From contig NZ_CP051261.1 in assembly GCF_014236855.1 (NCBI RefSeq), positions 2,542,001-2,606,000 of the forward strand: a stretch of 64,000 nt of DNA, given 5' to 3'. Numbering within the stretch: position 1 is the first letter of the stretch; each line of letters begins with the position of its first letter. Shown piece by piece: positions 24,622 to 35,300 of this stretch. The notes under the pieces are model-generated. The model saw nothing but the letters and a program-made list of their open reading frames with translations. It had not been told where the DNA came from and did no database searches. The DNA comes from Xanthomonas sp. SI (lineage in GTDB: Bacteria; Pseudomonadota; Gammaproteobacteria; Xanthomonadales; Xanthomonadaceae). Position numbers and translations under genes: made by a program.

Positions 24622-25116
24622 ATGGCTGACGACGAACAAGTACAGGAACCGCGCCGGCGCCGCCGGCAGCCGGAACAGACGCCGCTGCAGCGGGCCTTGG
24701 GCCTGCTGGTACGCCGCGAACACTCGCGCAAGGAACTGACCCGCAAATTGCGGGCACGCGGCGTGGAGCCGGATGCCGCCGCCGCCGCGGTGGAACGCCT
24801 GGCGGGCGAGGGCTGGCAGGACGATGGCCGCTTCGCCGAACTGCTGGTGCGCAGCCGTGCCAATACCGGCTACGGGCCTTTGCACATACGCGCCGAACTG
24901 GGAACCCATGGCCTGGACAGCGAGGCCATCGCCACAGCGATGGCCGCCTTCGACGGCGACTGGAGCGAAAACGCTCGCGATCTGGTGCAGCGCCGCTTCG
25001 GCGCGGCCGGACCGGTGGACCTGCCGCAGCGGCGCAAGGCCGCCGATCTGCTGGCGCGGCGCGGTTTCGATGGCGACAGCATCCGCGCGGCCACGCGCTA
25101 CGAGCCGGAGGACTGA
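24622..25116 (+). CDS. recX: RecA modulator RecX
   Basis: A 164-residue helical-repeat protein that binds and controls RecA filaments. Typical triplet-helix motifs are visible: [60 protein letters not shown] and the C-terminal [20 protein letters not shown] basic N-terminal stretch (RRRRRQ) precedes them. The gap to recA is 120 bases, so read-through from recA is the likely expression route. Confidence 0.94.
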   Translation: MADDEQVQEPRRRRRQPEQTPLQRALGLLVRREHSRKELTRKLRARGVEPDAAAAAVERLAGEGWQDDGRFAELLVRSRANTGYGPLHIRAELGTHGLDSEAIATAMAAFDGDWSENARDLVQRRFGAAGPVDLPQRRKAADLLARRGFDGDSIRAATRYEPED

Positions 25117-25222
25117 GCGGGCCGGGCCTGCTAACCTTGGCGGATTGTCTTGTCCGGTTTCCGCACGCCCTTATCTTGAGGGGGTACGCCCGGAAACCCG
25201 TCCGCTCGTCTATAGCCAGCCC

Positions 25223-27871
25223 ATGAACGCACCCGCCAAATTCTCCACCTCCCAGATCCGCAGCGACTTCCTCGAGTTCTTCAACGGGAAGGGCCACACC
25301 ATCGTTCCGTCCGCGCCGCTGGTGCCGGGCAACGATCCGACGCTGCTGTTCACCAATTCCGGCATGGTGCAGTTCAAGGACGTGTTCCTCGGCGCCGAGA
25401 AACGCAGCTATGTGCGCGCGGCCGATGTGCAGCGCTGCCTGCGCGCCGGCGGCAAGCACAACGACCTGGATGCGGTCGGCTATACCGCGCGCCATCACAC
25501 CTTCTTCGAAATGCTGGGCAACTGGTCGTTCGGCGACTACTTCAAGAAAGAGGCGATCGCCTGGGCCTGGGAACTGCTGACCCAGGTCTGGAAGCTGCCC
25601 GCCGAACGCTTGCTGGTCACCGTCTACCACACCGACGAGCAGGCCTACGAGCTGTGGCGCGACATGATCGGGGTGCCACCGGAGCGGATCGTGCGCATCG
25701 GCGACAACAAGGGCGCGCCGTATGCCTCGGACAACTTCTGGCAGATGGCCGACACCGGCCCCTGCGGCCCGTGCACCGAGATCTTCTACGACCATGGCGC
25801 GCATATCGCCGGCGGTCCTCCGGGCTCGCCGGACGAGGACGGCGACCGCTTCATTGAGATCTGGAACCTGGTGTTCATGCAGTTCGACCGCCAGCCGGAC
25901 GGCACCCTGGTGCCGCTGCCGGCGCCGTGCGTGGATACCGGCATGGGCCTCGAGCGCCTGGCCGCGATTCTGCAGCACGTGCACAGCAACTACGAGATCG
26001 ACCTGTTCCAGACGCTGATCCGTCATGCTTCCGAGCTGACCGGCATGGCCGACCTGGAGAACAAGTCGCTGCGCGTGATCGCCGACCACATCCGCGCCTG
26101 TTCGTTCCTGATCGTCGACGGCGTGCTGCCGTCCAACGAAGGCCGCGGCTACGTGCTGCGCCGGATCATCCGCCGCGCCCTGCGCCATGGCTGGATGCTC
26201 GGCGTGCGCCAGCCATTCTTCCACAAGATGGCGGCCACCCTGTCCGAGCTGATGGGCGAAGCCTATCCGGAACTGCCGGCGGCGTTGTCCACCGTGCAGC
26301 GGGCGCTGCAGGCCGAAGAGGAGCGCTTTGCCGAGACCCTGGATTCGGGCATGAAGATCTTCGACGAGATCGCCGCCCGCGTCAGCGGCACGATCCCCGG
26401 CACGGACGCCTTCCGCCTGTACGACACCTATGGCTTCCCGGTCGATCTCACCGCCGACATCGCCCGCGAGCGCGGCATGGACGTGGACATGGCCGGTTTC
26501 GAAAGCGCGATGGAGCGCCAACGCGAGACCGCGCGCGCGGCCGGCAAGTTCGGCGGCGGCACCACGTTGCCGGCCGACCTAGTGGCGCAGCTGGTCCCCA
26601 CGGTGTTCCTGGGCTACGACGCGCTGCAGGCCGATGCGCTGAAGGTGGTCGCGTTGTTGAAGGATGGGCGCCCGGTCGAGTCGGTCGAGGCCGGCGATGC
26701 GGCGATCGTGCTGCTCGATCGCACTCCGTTCTATGCCGAATCCGGCGGCCAGGTCGGCGACCTGGGCCAGTTGAGCGCGGACGGCGTGCTGTTCCAGGTC
26801 GAGGAGACGCAGAAGTTCGCCGGCCAGTTCCATGGCCATGTCGGCCAGTTGCGCAGCGGCCGCCTGCAGGTCGGCGCCACGCTGTCGGCGCAGGTCGACA
26901 GCGACCGCCGCGGCGCCACCATCCTCAACCATTCCGCCACGCACCTGCTGCACGCCGCGCTGCGCGAGGTGCTCGGCACGCACGTGCAGCAGAAGGGTTC
27001 GCTGGTCGCGCCGGACCGGCTGCGTTTCGATTTCTCGCACTTCCAGCCGATGAGCGCCGAGGAGCTGGCGGTGGTCGAGCGCAAGGTCAACGCGCAGGTG
27101 CGCGCCAACCATGCGGTCGAAGTGCACCACATGGGCATGCAGGAAGCGCTGGACTTCGGCGCGATGGCGCTGTTCGGCGAGAAGTACGGCGAACGCGTGC
27201 GCGTGCTGAAGATGGGCGACTACTCCACCGAGCTGTGCGGCGGCACGCACGTGGCGCGCACCGGCGACATCGGCCTGTTCAAGATCACCAGCGAGGGCGG
27301 CGTGTCGGCCGGCGTGCGCCGGATCGAGGCGGTGACCGGGCAGGGCGCCCTGGACCATGTGGCGGCCGAAGAGGCCAAGCTGCACGAGGCGGCCGAACTG
27401 GTCGGCGGCAGCGCCGGCGACGTGGTCGAGAAGATTCGCCAGCTGGGCGACAAGCACAAGCGCCTGGAGCGCGAGCTGGAGGCGCTGAAGGCCAAGCTGG
27501 CGTCCGGCGCCACCGCCGACCTGGCCGCCGCCGCGGTCGAGGTGGCCGGGGTGAAGGTGCTCGCCGTGCGCCTGGAAGGCTTCGATGCAAAGGCCTTGCG
27601 CGAGGCGATCGACCGCCTGAAGCAGCAGTTGGGCGACAGCGTGATCGTGCTGGCCGGTGCCAGCGAGGGCAAAGCGGCGCTGGTCGCCGGGGTGAACGGC
27701 AGCCCAATGGGCCGGGTCAAGGCCGGGGAACTGCTGAGCCATATCGCCGGTCAGATCTCGGGCAAGGGCGGCGGCCGCCCGGACCTCGCCCAGGGTGGTG
27801 GCGAGGACGGGCCCGCCCTTGCCCTTGCGCTCGAGGGCGTACCCGACTGGGTCAAGCAACATCTCCCCTGA
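25223..27871 (+). CDS. alaS: Alanyl-tRNA synthetase
   Basis: An 882-residue class II synthetase. The aminoacylation core has [53 protein letters not shown] and the class II motif 3 region [10 protein letters not shown]. The editing domain has the zinc motif HSATHLLH and [13 protein letters not shown]. The C-terminal oligomerisation/C-Ala domain ends [12 protein letters not shown]. The start at 25223 matches the family N-terminus. recX-alaS-csrA is the usual order. Confidence 0.98.
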   Translation: MNAPAKFSTSQIRSDFLEFFNGKGHTIVPSAPLVPGNDPTLLFTNSGMVQFKDVFLGAEKRSYVRAADVQRCLRAGGKHNDLDAVGYTARHHTFFEMLGNWSFGDYFKKEAIAWAWELLTQVWKLPAERLLVTVYHTDEQAYELWRDMIGVPPERIVRIGDNKGAPYASDNFWQMADTGPCGPCTEIFYDHGAHIAGGPPGSPDEDGDRFIEIWNLVFMQFDRQPDGTLVPLPAPCVDTGMGLERLAAILQHVHSNYEIDLFQTLIRHASELTGMADLENKSLRVIADHIRACSFLIVDGVLPSNEGRGYVLRRIIRRALRHGWMLGVRQPFFHKMAATLSELMGEAYPELPAALSTVQRALQAEEERFAETLDSGMKIFDEIAARVSGTIPGTDAFRLYDTYGFPVDLTADIARERGMDVDMAGFESAMERQRETARAAGKFGGGTTLPADLVAQLVPTVFLGYDALQADALKVVALLKDGRPVESVEAGDAAIVLLDRTPFYAESGGQVGDLGQLSADGVLFQVEETQKFAGQFHGHVGQLRSGRLQVGATLSAQVDSDRRGATILNHSATHLLHAALREVLGTHVQQKGSLVAPDRLRFDFSHFQPMSAEELAVVERKVNAQVRANHAVEVHHMGMQEALDFGAMALFGEKYGERVRVLKMGDYSTELCGGTHVARTGDIGLFKITSEGGVSAGVRRIEAVTGQGALDHVAAEEAKLHEAAELVGGSAGDVVEKIRQLGDKHKRLERELEALKAKLASGATADLAAAAVEVAGVKVLAVRLEGFDAKALREAIDRLKQQLGDSVIVLAGASEGKAALVAGVNGSPMGRVKAGELLSHIAGQISGKGGGRPDLAQGGGEDGPALALALEGVPDWVKQHLP

Positions 27872-28006
27872 ACACGAACTCGCGCCGCCTTGCTGGCAGG
27901 GCGCGGCTTCCCTTAACATCGATCTTCTTTTCCCTTTCGTGATGGGGCGTCCCGGCTCGGGATGCCGTACCGGTGGGAATCACCGGTTCCCTGGAGAATT
28001 TTAAAA

Positions 28007-28219
28007 ATGTTGATCCTGACTCGCCGGGTAGGCGAAACCTTGATGATCGGCGATTCGGTCACCGTGACGGTGCTTGGGGTCAAGGGCAATCAAGTGCGCA
28101 TCGGCATCACCGCGCCGAAGGATGTCGCCGTGCACCGCGAAGAAATCTATCAGCGCATCCAACGCGGCGACGAGCCGACCTCGCATGGCGGCGGCCATGG
28201 CGATCAATCTTCCGATTGA
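28007..28219 (+). CDS. csrA: Post-transcriptional regulator CsrA
   Basis: A 70-residue RNA-binding dimer: [34 protein letters not shown] and [16 protein letters not shown] hold the GGA-binding strands and Arg/Glu contacts. The C-terminal Gly/His tail ([12 protein letters not shown]) is a little longer than in E. coli and typical of xanthomonads. It controls virulence, motility and carbon storage mRNAs. It ends 81 bases before the tRNA-Ser gene. Confidence 0.97.
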   Translation: MLILTRRVGETLMIGDSVTVTVLGVKGNQVRIGITAPKDVAVHREEIYQRIQRGDEPTSHGGGHGDQSSD

Positions 28220-28300
28220 TGCGTCGAAAGGGTTTACCTGAGACCCTACAAACCGTTATCCTTCGCGCCCGGTCGCGGAATATCCGCAGCGTCTAGATCC

Positions 28301-28393
28301 GGAGTGATGCCCGAGCGGCTGAAGGGGCTCCCCTGCTAAGGGAGTATAGGGTCAAAAGCTCTATCGAGGGTTCGAATCCCTCTCACTCCGCCA
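28301..28393 (+). tRNA. serX: tRNA-Ser (anticodon GCT)
   Basis: A 93-base gene with acceptor stem GGAGTGA / TCACTCC, encoded CCA, anticodon loop CTGCTAA (GCT, reading AGC/AGU), a long class II variable arm (about 18 bases around GGGTCAAAAGCTCT) and the T arm GAGGGTTCGAATCCCTC. An integrase gene begins within 100 bases of its 3' end, so the tRNA 3' end is the probable attachment site of the island. The gene symbol is a convention and is less certain than the tRNA itself. Confidence 0.96.
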
Positions 28394-28402
28394 GTGTCAA
28401 GG

Positions 28403-28435
28403 AAACGCCCGCAAATCAACGATTTGCGGGCGTTT
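28403..28435 (+). terminator. Terminator hairpin after tRNA-Ser
   Basis: A 15-bp stem (AAACGCCCGCAAATC / GATTTGCGGGCGTTT) with a 3-base loop and a T-rich tail, starting 10 bases after the CCA end. It probably ends the tRNA transcript and insulates the integrase. Confidence 0.85.
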
Positions 28436-28449
28436 TTCTTTTCGACCAC

Positions 28450-28471
28450 CTTGGACACTCGCTTGGACACT
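28450..28471. repeat. Two direct CTTGGACACT repeats between tRNA and integrase
   Basis: CTTGGACACT occurs at 28450-28459 and 28462-28471, a 12-base period, immediately before the integrase ATG. The spacing and position would suit arm-type integrase binding sites; this is inference. Confidence 0.45.
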
Positions 28472-28474
28472 TCC

Positions 28475-29908
28475 ATGCGAGTAGCGCACTACCTCACCCG
28501 CGGCGAGACCGGCCGCTTCTACGTTCGTTTGCGCATTCCTGCCGATCTGCAGGCGCGCTTCGGCCGAAAAGTCGTCAAGCGCAGCACCGGCACGACGTGC
28601 GATCGCGCCGCGCTTGGCTACGCGTTGCTGATGCAGCAGCGCTATGCTCGAGCCTTCGCAGCCATCAGGAACGGCAGCATGGGATCGGAGCTGGATGAGC
28701 TCTTGAGGAGCCTGGAGGGCACGTCGTCGCTCGAACTGATCCTCAAGGACGTGAAGCTGCCGGGCGGGGCATCGTTCGGGCAGGTGGAGATCAACGACGA
28801 CAAGGATTTGTCGCTGTTCAAGCGACTGGCGGCGCAGCACTCGGTGTCCATGCCGTCGTCTACACCGTTCCCGCCGCGCAGGGTCGTCAAGCCCATCGGT
28901 GAGGCTCGCCCTGTCGGCCTGACCCTCGCAGATGCGCGCGACAAGTATCTGGTCAGCATCCAGGGCAAGAACACCGCCAAGACCATCGTTCAGAAAACCC
29001 GGGCCCTGAAGGACCTGGAGGTCTTCGTGGCCAGCCAGCGCAAAGGCAAGCGTCCCGTGTTGCTGAAGGAGCTGACGCGCACCGACTTCTCGGAGTGGTT
29101 CCTGCACGAGACTGCGCAGAAGCGGGTCATCACCTACATCACCAACCGTTTCTCGGCCTGCGCGGATTTCATCAAGTGGGCGCAGACGGCCGGGCACTAC
29201 CCGCAGGGCGACAACCCGGCTTCCGGGCACGCCTCCGTGCCCAAGCAGCTGAAGAAGCAGCGGGCGAAGAGCCATGGCTCACAGGCGTTCACTCCCGACC
29301 AGGTCAAGCGCATCTTCGACCCGGAGAACTTCAAGCAGTTGAAGGGCGATGCGGCGCGGTGGCTGCCGCTCATCCTGCTCTACACCGGCGCGCGCTCCAA
29401 TGAGGTGGCTAGGCTGGAACTGGAGGACTGCCGAGAGGAAGACGGCATCCCCATCTTCCACTTCACCTGGATGGGCGAGGACAAGAGCCTCAAGACGGAT
29501 GCCAGCGATCGGAAGACCCCCGTGCACCCGGACCTCATCAAGTTGGGCCTGTGGGAGCGCGTGGAGCGGCTCAAGGCGGCCGGCGAGACGAAGCTCTTCC
29601 CCGAACTCAGCTTCGATGCCAAGAACGGCCCGGCCGGCCGAACCCAGCACGCGTTTTCACGCTACCTGGTCAAGCTGGGCATCAAGGCGCGCGGCGGCGG
29701 CAGGGTGGGGCACCACAGCTTCCGGGATACGGTCATCGGCGCGTTGAAGGCCGCTGGGGTCCACCGGGAGATGCGGGAGGAATACACAGGGCATGAGTTG
29801 TCGGACCGGCAGGAGCATGCCCATGCGTATGAGACGGAGTTCAGTCCGAGGGTGCTGGCTGAGGCATGCCACCCGGCGATGATGTGGTCTATCCAGCTGG
29901 TGGTCTAA
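28475..29908 (+). CDS. Tyrosine recombinase/integrase of the tRNA-Ser island
   Basis: A 477-residue phage-type integrase. The N-terminal part (MRVAHYLTRGETGRFYVRLRIP, ...FGRKVVKRSTGT) is the arm-binding/DUF6538-like domain. A core-binding SAM-like domain lies around 190-280. The catalytic domain has Arg in YTGARSNEVARLEL, HHSFRDT (HxxR), GHE and the probable Tyr in HAHAYE. The start at 28475 is the first ATG after the tRNA terminator; reading further up would cross the terminator. It would catalyse insertion into the tRNA 3' end. Confidence 0.9.
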   Translation: MRVAHYLTRGETGRFYVRLRIPADLQARFGRKVVKRSTGTTCDRAALGYALLMQQRYARAFAAIRNGSMGSELDELLRSLEGTSSLELILKDVKLPGGASFGQVEINDDKDLSLFKRLAAQHSVSMPSSTPFPPRRVVKPIGEARPVGLTLADARDKYLVSIQGKNTAKTIVQKTRALKDLEVFVASQRKGKRPVLLKELTRTDFSEWFLHETAQKRVITYITNRFSACADFIKWAQTAGHYPQGDNPASGHASVPKQLKKQRAKSHGSQAFTPDQVKRIFDPENFKQLKGDAARWLPLILLYTGARSNEVARLELEDCREEDGIPIFHFTWMGEDKSLKTDASDRKTPVHPDLIKLGLWERVERLKAAGETKLFPELSFDAKNGPAGRTQHAFSRYLVKLGIKARGGGRVGHHSFRDTVIGALKAAGVHREMREEYTGHELSDRQEHAHAYETEFSPRVLAEACHPAMMWSIQLVV

Positions 29909-29937
29909 GTCCATTGATTAAGCCATATAGGCCATAC

Positions 29938-29966
29938 TTGACATGTGTGTCCTCAGTGGCTATTGT
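29938..29966 (+). promoter_or_regulatory. Sigma-70 promoter candidate for the toxin-antitoxin operon
   Basis: TTGACA and TATTGT with a 17-base spacer, about 28 bases before the antitoxin ATG. The -35 hexamer is perfect. Confidence 0.5.
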
Positions 29967-29993
29967 TGCATTAGTCAAAAGCGGAGTTCATTT

Positions 29994-30863
29994 ATGTCTA
30001 CGCCATTTCCTTGGGATGAGGTCGTTTCTACAGACCACGATCTACGGCAGCCTAAGGATAGGCTGGACATGTTGGAGCGCTCGCTTGCCATCGCGTTGTC
30101 GGAGATCCAGCCTGGTCTGCAGGGGGCGGAACATATTCCTGGATATCTAGCTGACTTGAGCTTGGCTAGCTCCGTACTTGTCTCTTCGTCGAATCTTTCG
30201 TTCGAACTCGTGAAGTCGGAGGCTCGGCGCCTACGCACCGATAGTCGGCTTGAGGCTGCGTTACAGCAAAGCAGTGATGCACATGCCGTCGCGCTGAAGA
30301 AAGCAGGGCTTGCACCTACAGTGCTGGACATACTGAAGTCTTGGGTCGAGGTTCAAGTTGAGGGCCGTGTACTGCAGCGGCAGTTGGATTTTGACCGTCT
30401 GGTAAGCCGTGTGGCAGATGTTAAGCCGACGGGGGTCTTTCCTATAAGCGGGCGCGATGCAAGTAAATTTCTATCTGCTGTTGAGTTCGCAAGGGAACTA
30501 GGTATCAGTGACGAAACCGTGCGTCGGCGCGAAGATGAACGTGAAGTGTTCTCGATACTTCGACCGGGACGCAAGCGCGGCCGTGAATATCCGGCTTTTC
30601 AAGCATGGCCCGGAATCGTTGGAGCGCCGTTGACTCAAGTCTTGGCGGCGCTGGACCCGGAGTTGGGTTCTGCAACCTATGGTTTCTTTGTTTCGCCTAA
30701 TGAACTTCTGTATGATCTAACTCCGGTAGAATTGCTTTGCGGTGCCCTCCTATCGGTTCGTGACCTGAGCGCTGGCGGTGCCGATCAGCTTATGGCTTCG
30801 GCGCCAGCTGCGCGACTAGAGGCCGTCATTGGGGCCGCCAACGCTTATGTCTTGGGGCCATGA
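29994..30863 (+). CDS. Xre/MbcA/ParS-type antitoxin-like protein, enlarged
   Basis: A 289-residue protein. A helix-turn-helix is likely at about 160-200 (FARELGISDETVRRREDERE). The C-terminus resembles the Xre/MbcA/ParS toxin-binding domain (LTPVELLCGALLSVRDL, with an ANAY end). The first ~140 residues are helical and not recognised; typical partners of RES toxins are only ~130-160 residues. It overlaps the RES-like gene by ATGA, the usual antitoxin-first order. It would neutralise the toxin and autoregulate. The family call is by pattern and moderately sure. Confidence 0.6.
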   Translation: MSTPFPWDEVVSTDHDLRQPKDRLDMLERSLAIALSEIQPGLQGAEHIPGYLADLSLASSVLVSSSNLSFELVKSEARRLRTDSRLEAALQQSSDAHAVALKKAGLAPTVLDILKSWVEVQVEGRVLQRQLDFDRLVSRVADVKPTGVFPISGRDASKFLSAVEFARELGISDETVRRREDEREVFSILRPGRKRGREYPAFQAWPGIVGAPLTQVLAALDPELGSATYGFFVSPNELLYDLTPVELLCGALLSVRDLSAGGADQLMASAPAARLEAVIGAANAYVLGP

Positions 30864-31498
30864 AGGGCAGATCTATGACGTTTTCTGCTGACGAAATACA
30901 AATCCATTTGCTTGATCCGAACAGCCGGCCTTTGGTCCGGCTGTTTCGTTATGATGGAATGGACTGGGATCCGCCAGATGTCAAGTTTCGTAAACTCCGC
31001 GTTGACCCTCCGGATGGATTTAAGGACCAGTTTGCTGTGCTGTATACCGCTGATACTTTGCCAGCAGTGGCAATGGAATGCCGGGTGCTGCAGGTAAACG
31101 CTCAGGATGACAGCTTTAAGTGGTCGAAGGATTTGGCAGAGCAATACTCAGTCGTCCGCTATGAATTTTCAGAGCCAGCGCTTTTCATTCCGATTGATGG
31201 CGATAATCGTGACTTACTTGGGCTGTCGTGGAGTGGTGGTAAGTTGGATAGTACTTACCTGCCATTTCAGAATGCTGCGCTTGAGTTGCATCGGCGATTT
31301 GGAAAAATCATTCACGGGTTAAGCTGGCAATCTTATCATCGCCATCAGTTGGGTCGTGTTTATGCGATTTGGCACGAGCATAAGGTCTCGATAAAGCTGG
31401 AAAGAACGTCAAGCAGGCCCTATTCCAAGCTTATCAATGATCCTGAGTGGATTGATTTTTTAAGAAAAAATCCTGCCATTGAAAAAATAGATAGATAA
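30860..31498 (+). CDS. RES-domain toxin
   Basis: A 212-residue protein with RES-like features: Arg in VRLFRYDG, the strand LYTADTLPAVAMECRVL (usual RES pattern: Tyr, Ala, then a conserved acidic residue), and GLSWSGGKLDSTYLPFQNAALELH near the middle. RES toxins degrade NAD+ or ADP-ribosylate targets, causing growth arrest. Translation is coupled to the antitoxin. An internal ATG at 30875 is an alternative start. Low-GC codon use compared with the core genome marks it as acquired. Confidence 0.65.
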   Translation: MKGRSMTFSADEIQIHLLDPNSRPLVRLFRYDGMDWDPPDVKFRKLRVDPPDGFKDQFAVLYTADTLPAVAMECRVLQVNAQDDSFKWSKDLAEQYSVVRYEFSEPALFIPIDGDNRDLLGLSWSGGKLDSTYLPFQNAALELHRRFGKIIHGLSWQSYHRHQLGRVYAIWHEHKVSIKLERTSSRPYSKLINDPEWIDFLRKNPAIEKIDR

Positions 31499-31712
31499 GT
31501 GTCTTGAGTTTTTAAATTTCTACGAAAAATTTACTATTTGGGTTGGCTATGTGATTGCCCTACTGAATGAGATTATTTCTTGTGGTTAGGTTTTCATGAT
31601 GTTGAGTATGATTGGTATATGCTGAAATTTATCGGCGCTGATCTGCGGGCGGATTTGAATTAAGCTTTAAGTTCCGGGATAAGACCCATGTTCCTAACAG
31701 GCGATGTGCTGA

Positions 31713-32117
31713 ATGAGTAAGAAAACGTTGGAATCGATCACCTCTGCCAAGGCCAAGATCGAAGAGGAGCTTCGCAAGCTTGAAGAACAGGAAGCCGCAC
31801 TCCGCCAAGAACAGGCCGCCGCCGCTGTAGCGGAAATTGTCGGCCTGCTGTCTCAATACAGCGAATACTTCACCCCGAAGCAGAAAGCCGAGCTGGCGGT
31901 TGCCATCGGCGCCAGCAGCCCGGGCCGCGGTCCCAAGGCCGCTTCGACCCAGGCCAAGAAGGAAGTCGCCCCCAAGTATTGGCTGCCCCATACCCATGAG
32001 ACCTGGAGTGGACGGGGCCGTCCTCCGCGTGCCTTCACTGCTTGGGAGGGGACGGCTGCTTACAAGCAATGGAAGGCTGGTCACCCGGACGAGAAGTTCC
32101 CGAAATATCCGGGCTGA
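31713..32117 (+). CDS. H-NS-family nucleoid protein
   Basis: A 134-residue protein: an N-terminal coiled coil for dimerisation (residues 5-50, KAKIEEELRKLEEQEAALRQEQ), a linker, and the H-NS DNA-binding motif YWLPHTHETWSGRGRPPRAF (GRGRPP contacts the minor groove of AT-rich DNA). It probably silences AT-rich cargo on the island. The 214 bases before it (31499-31712) are AT-rich and hold no gene I can support. Confidence 0.85.
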   Translation: MSKKTLESITSAKAKIEEELRKLEEQEAALRQEQAAAAVAEIVGLLSQYSEYFTPKQKAELAVAIGASSPGRGPKAASTQAKKEVAPKYWLPHTHETWSGRGRPPRAFTAWEGTAAYKQWKAGHPDEKFPKYPG

Positions 32118-32395
32118 GCGGTGGCAACGTTCCAGGAAGCCAGCTTCGGTAGAGCGCAGGCTCACAGGTTATCTGTGAGCCTGGCAGGTGGTAGACGTCG
32201 CCAGAGGCCAAGGGTCGAGCTGGGGTGCTAGGGGGGTGGGGTGACCAGCTGCTAGATGGGCTGGACGGCAAATAAACAAAGTTCTGGCCGTCTCAAAATT
32301 TGCAACAAACCAGCGATACGCTTTGTTGGCGCCGGGCAATGCCCACGCACCGCGGTTGCCCGCCCACAACTCTATCCAAGCTCAAGGATGACGCC

Positions 32396-35300
32396 ATGTC
32401 GAACCCCCACGTTCGCCTTTCCCGCCGTATCGGCATGGCCTGCCTGTTGCTGCTTGTCGGCATGTTGGTTGCGCCGCTGAGCCAAGCGACGCCGCAACAC
32501 CAATATGGTCCGCCCTATACGACCTCCTCCAGTCATGGCGTGGCGACGTATCCCACAGTCAATGAAGTCGTCCAATTTCTCGAAAGCCAGATCATGGCGC
32601 TATGCGAGTCGGGACCGAAGGGATGCGTGAATCCGCCTACCTTCTCCGTGAGCTATGGCTCTGGCTTCACAGCGGCGATTCTTTACGTCAACGGCCAGAC
32701 CGATTCCTACATCGAGGCCACCGACAACGTCGTGGGTTATCCGCCCAAGAACGCGGGCAGCTGCAACACGATGTGTAGTGGCGGCCTGGGGCAGAAAGGC
32801 GACAACACCGGTCCCCATGGCAGCAGCGGCGACGCGGCTCTGAAACAGGGCGGGGCGCATCGCGGTAGCGTATTCGAGGGCGACCCGATCAACACCGCCA
32901 CCGGCAACATGTTCCGCCAGGACACCGATTACGATTCGCCGACCTGGCTGACGCTGCGCCGCTTCTACAACAGCAAGACCTTCGTCACCTCGGTGGCGCT
33001 TGGCAAGCAGTGGCGCCACTCGTTCGAGCGCACCCTGGACGTGATGGTGGCCACGGCTCCCAACGGTGGAAGCATCATCGACGCACGCCGCCCGGATGGC
33101 GGTGTGGAACGGTTCCAGTTGAAGAGCGGCGTCTGGACGACGGATCCGGACATGCCCGACACCTTGACCGAGCGCCGCGACAGCGCCGGTCTGTTGCTGG
33201 GCTACTCCCTGGCGGTCGCAGCTACGCAGCAGACCGAGCTTTACGACAGCAATGGCCTGTTGCGTTCGGCGTTCGACCGGATGGGCCAGACTGTGTTGAC
33301 CCTGGACTACAGCGACGCGCAGACGCCGGTCGCAATCGCGCCCAAGCCGAACCTGCTGCTGCACGTCACCGACGCAGGTGGCCGCGCACTCGCGTTCGTC
33401 TATGGCAGCGACAGCCGTCTGAAGACGGTGACCCTCCCCGATGGCGGCGCGCTGACCTATACCTACGACACCACGGGCAACCTGGCTTCCGTGCAGTATC
33501 CGGATGGCAAGACCCGCCAATACGTCTACAACGAGCAAACGCTGACGTCCAAGGTCAATCGGCCCACGGCGCTGACCGGAGTGATCGACGAGAAGGGTGT
33601 GCGCTTCGAAAGCACCGGCTACGACGCCAACGGCAAGGCCAATTCTTCGAGCTTTGCCGGCAACGTCGATGCCACCAGTGTCGACTATGCGAATTACACC
33701 CAGAACTGGGGCGTGCCGGCCACGGTGACTTCGCCGTTGGGAACCCAGGTTTACATGAGCTATACAGACAGCGGCTATGGCGCTTTGAAGCCGACCGGTG
33801 CCAGTGTGGCGTGTGGTCAACAATGCAATCAGCCGTGGAAGTCGCTGACCTATGACGCCAATGGCTACCCGGCGTCTACGACCGACTTCAAGGGCACCGT
33901 CACCAAGACGACCTACGCGGCTGGCGGCCTGCTGACCCAACAGATAGAGGCCTCGGGCACAACGCAGCAGCGCACCACCAACACCACGTGGAATACCAGC
34001 CTACGGGTGCCGCTGACCCGCACCGTGCTCGATGCAGCGGGCGCGACCGCTGCCAAGACGGCATGGACCTACAACGCACGCGGACAGCAAACCGCGCGTT
34101 GCCAGGTGGATCCGTCCGTGTCCACCGCCATGAGCTACAGCTGCGGCAGCGCGGCCAAAGCCCCAGCCGGCGTGCGGCAGTGGCTCACCAGCTACTGCGA
34201 TACCGTCGATGGCACGCAGTGCCCGCAGATCGGCCTGGTGCTTAGCCAGGATGGCCCGCGCACGGATGTCGCCGACACCACGACCTATCGCTATTACCTG
34301 ACCGCCGACGAATCCGGCTGCGCCAACGCTGGCGGCGTCTGCCACCGCGCCGGGGACCTGTATCAGGTGGTCGATGCGCTGGGCCGTGCCACGACCTATG
34401 TGGCTTACGACCGCAACGGCCGTCCCACCCGCACCCAGGACGCCAATGGCCTGATCCGCGACCTCGCCTACACCCCGCGCGGCTGGATGGCCTCAAGCAC
34501 CCTGCGCGCGAATGCCGACGGCACGCCGTCAGATCAGGATCAGGCCACCATCGTCGCCTACGACGAGGTGGGCAGCGTCAGTAAGGTGACCGACCCCGAC
34601 GGCACCTTCGTCACCTACGGCTACGACGCTGCGCATCGCTTGACCGACGTGACCGATGGCGCCGGCAACAACATCCACTACTCGCTGGATGCGTCCGGTA
34701 ACCGGTTCAAGGAAGACACCAAGGACGCGTCCGGCACGCTCAAGCGCACGCTGTCGCGGATCTACAACAAGCTCGGCCAGCTGGCCACGCAGGCCACCGC
34801 CGAAGCCGACCCGACCGACTTCGGCTACGACGACAACGGCAATGTGCAGTTGGTCACCGACGCACTCAAGCGGAAGAACCAGACCGACTACGATCCGCTG
34901 GACCGGGTCAAGCAGACGACACAGGATGTGGGCGGGATCGCCGCCAAGACCCAGGCCGAATACGACGCACTGGACCGCATCACCAAGGTTACCGATCCCA
35001 AGGGCCTGACCACGAGTTACCAATACAACGGCCTGGGCGACTTGCTCAAACTGACCAGCCCCGACACCGGCGTGACCAGCTACACCTACAACAGCGCCGG
35101 CAACCCGGCCACACAAACCGATGCGCGCGGCACCAAGACCAACTACGTCTTCGACGTGCTCGGCCGTCTGGCCAAGGCGACCTACGCGGACAAGGCGCTG
35201 ATCGCGACCTACACCTACGATGCCAGCCAGAACGTGTGCGCGGCCGGGGAAACATTTGCGCTGGGGCGCTTGAGCAAGCTGCAGGACGGCAGTGGCACGA

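Noticed and set aside
28394..28474. Upstream extension of the first integrase to the CCA end of the tRNA
   Set aside because: The extended frame crosses a strong terminator hairpin and has no ribosome site; ATG 28475 fits better.
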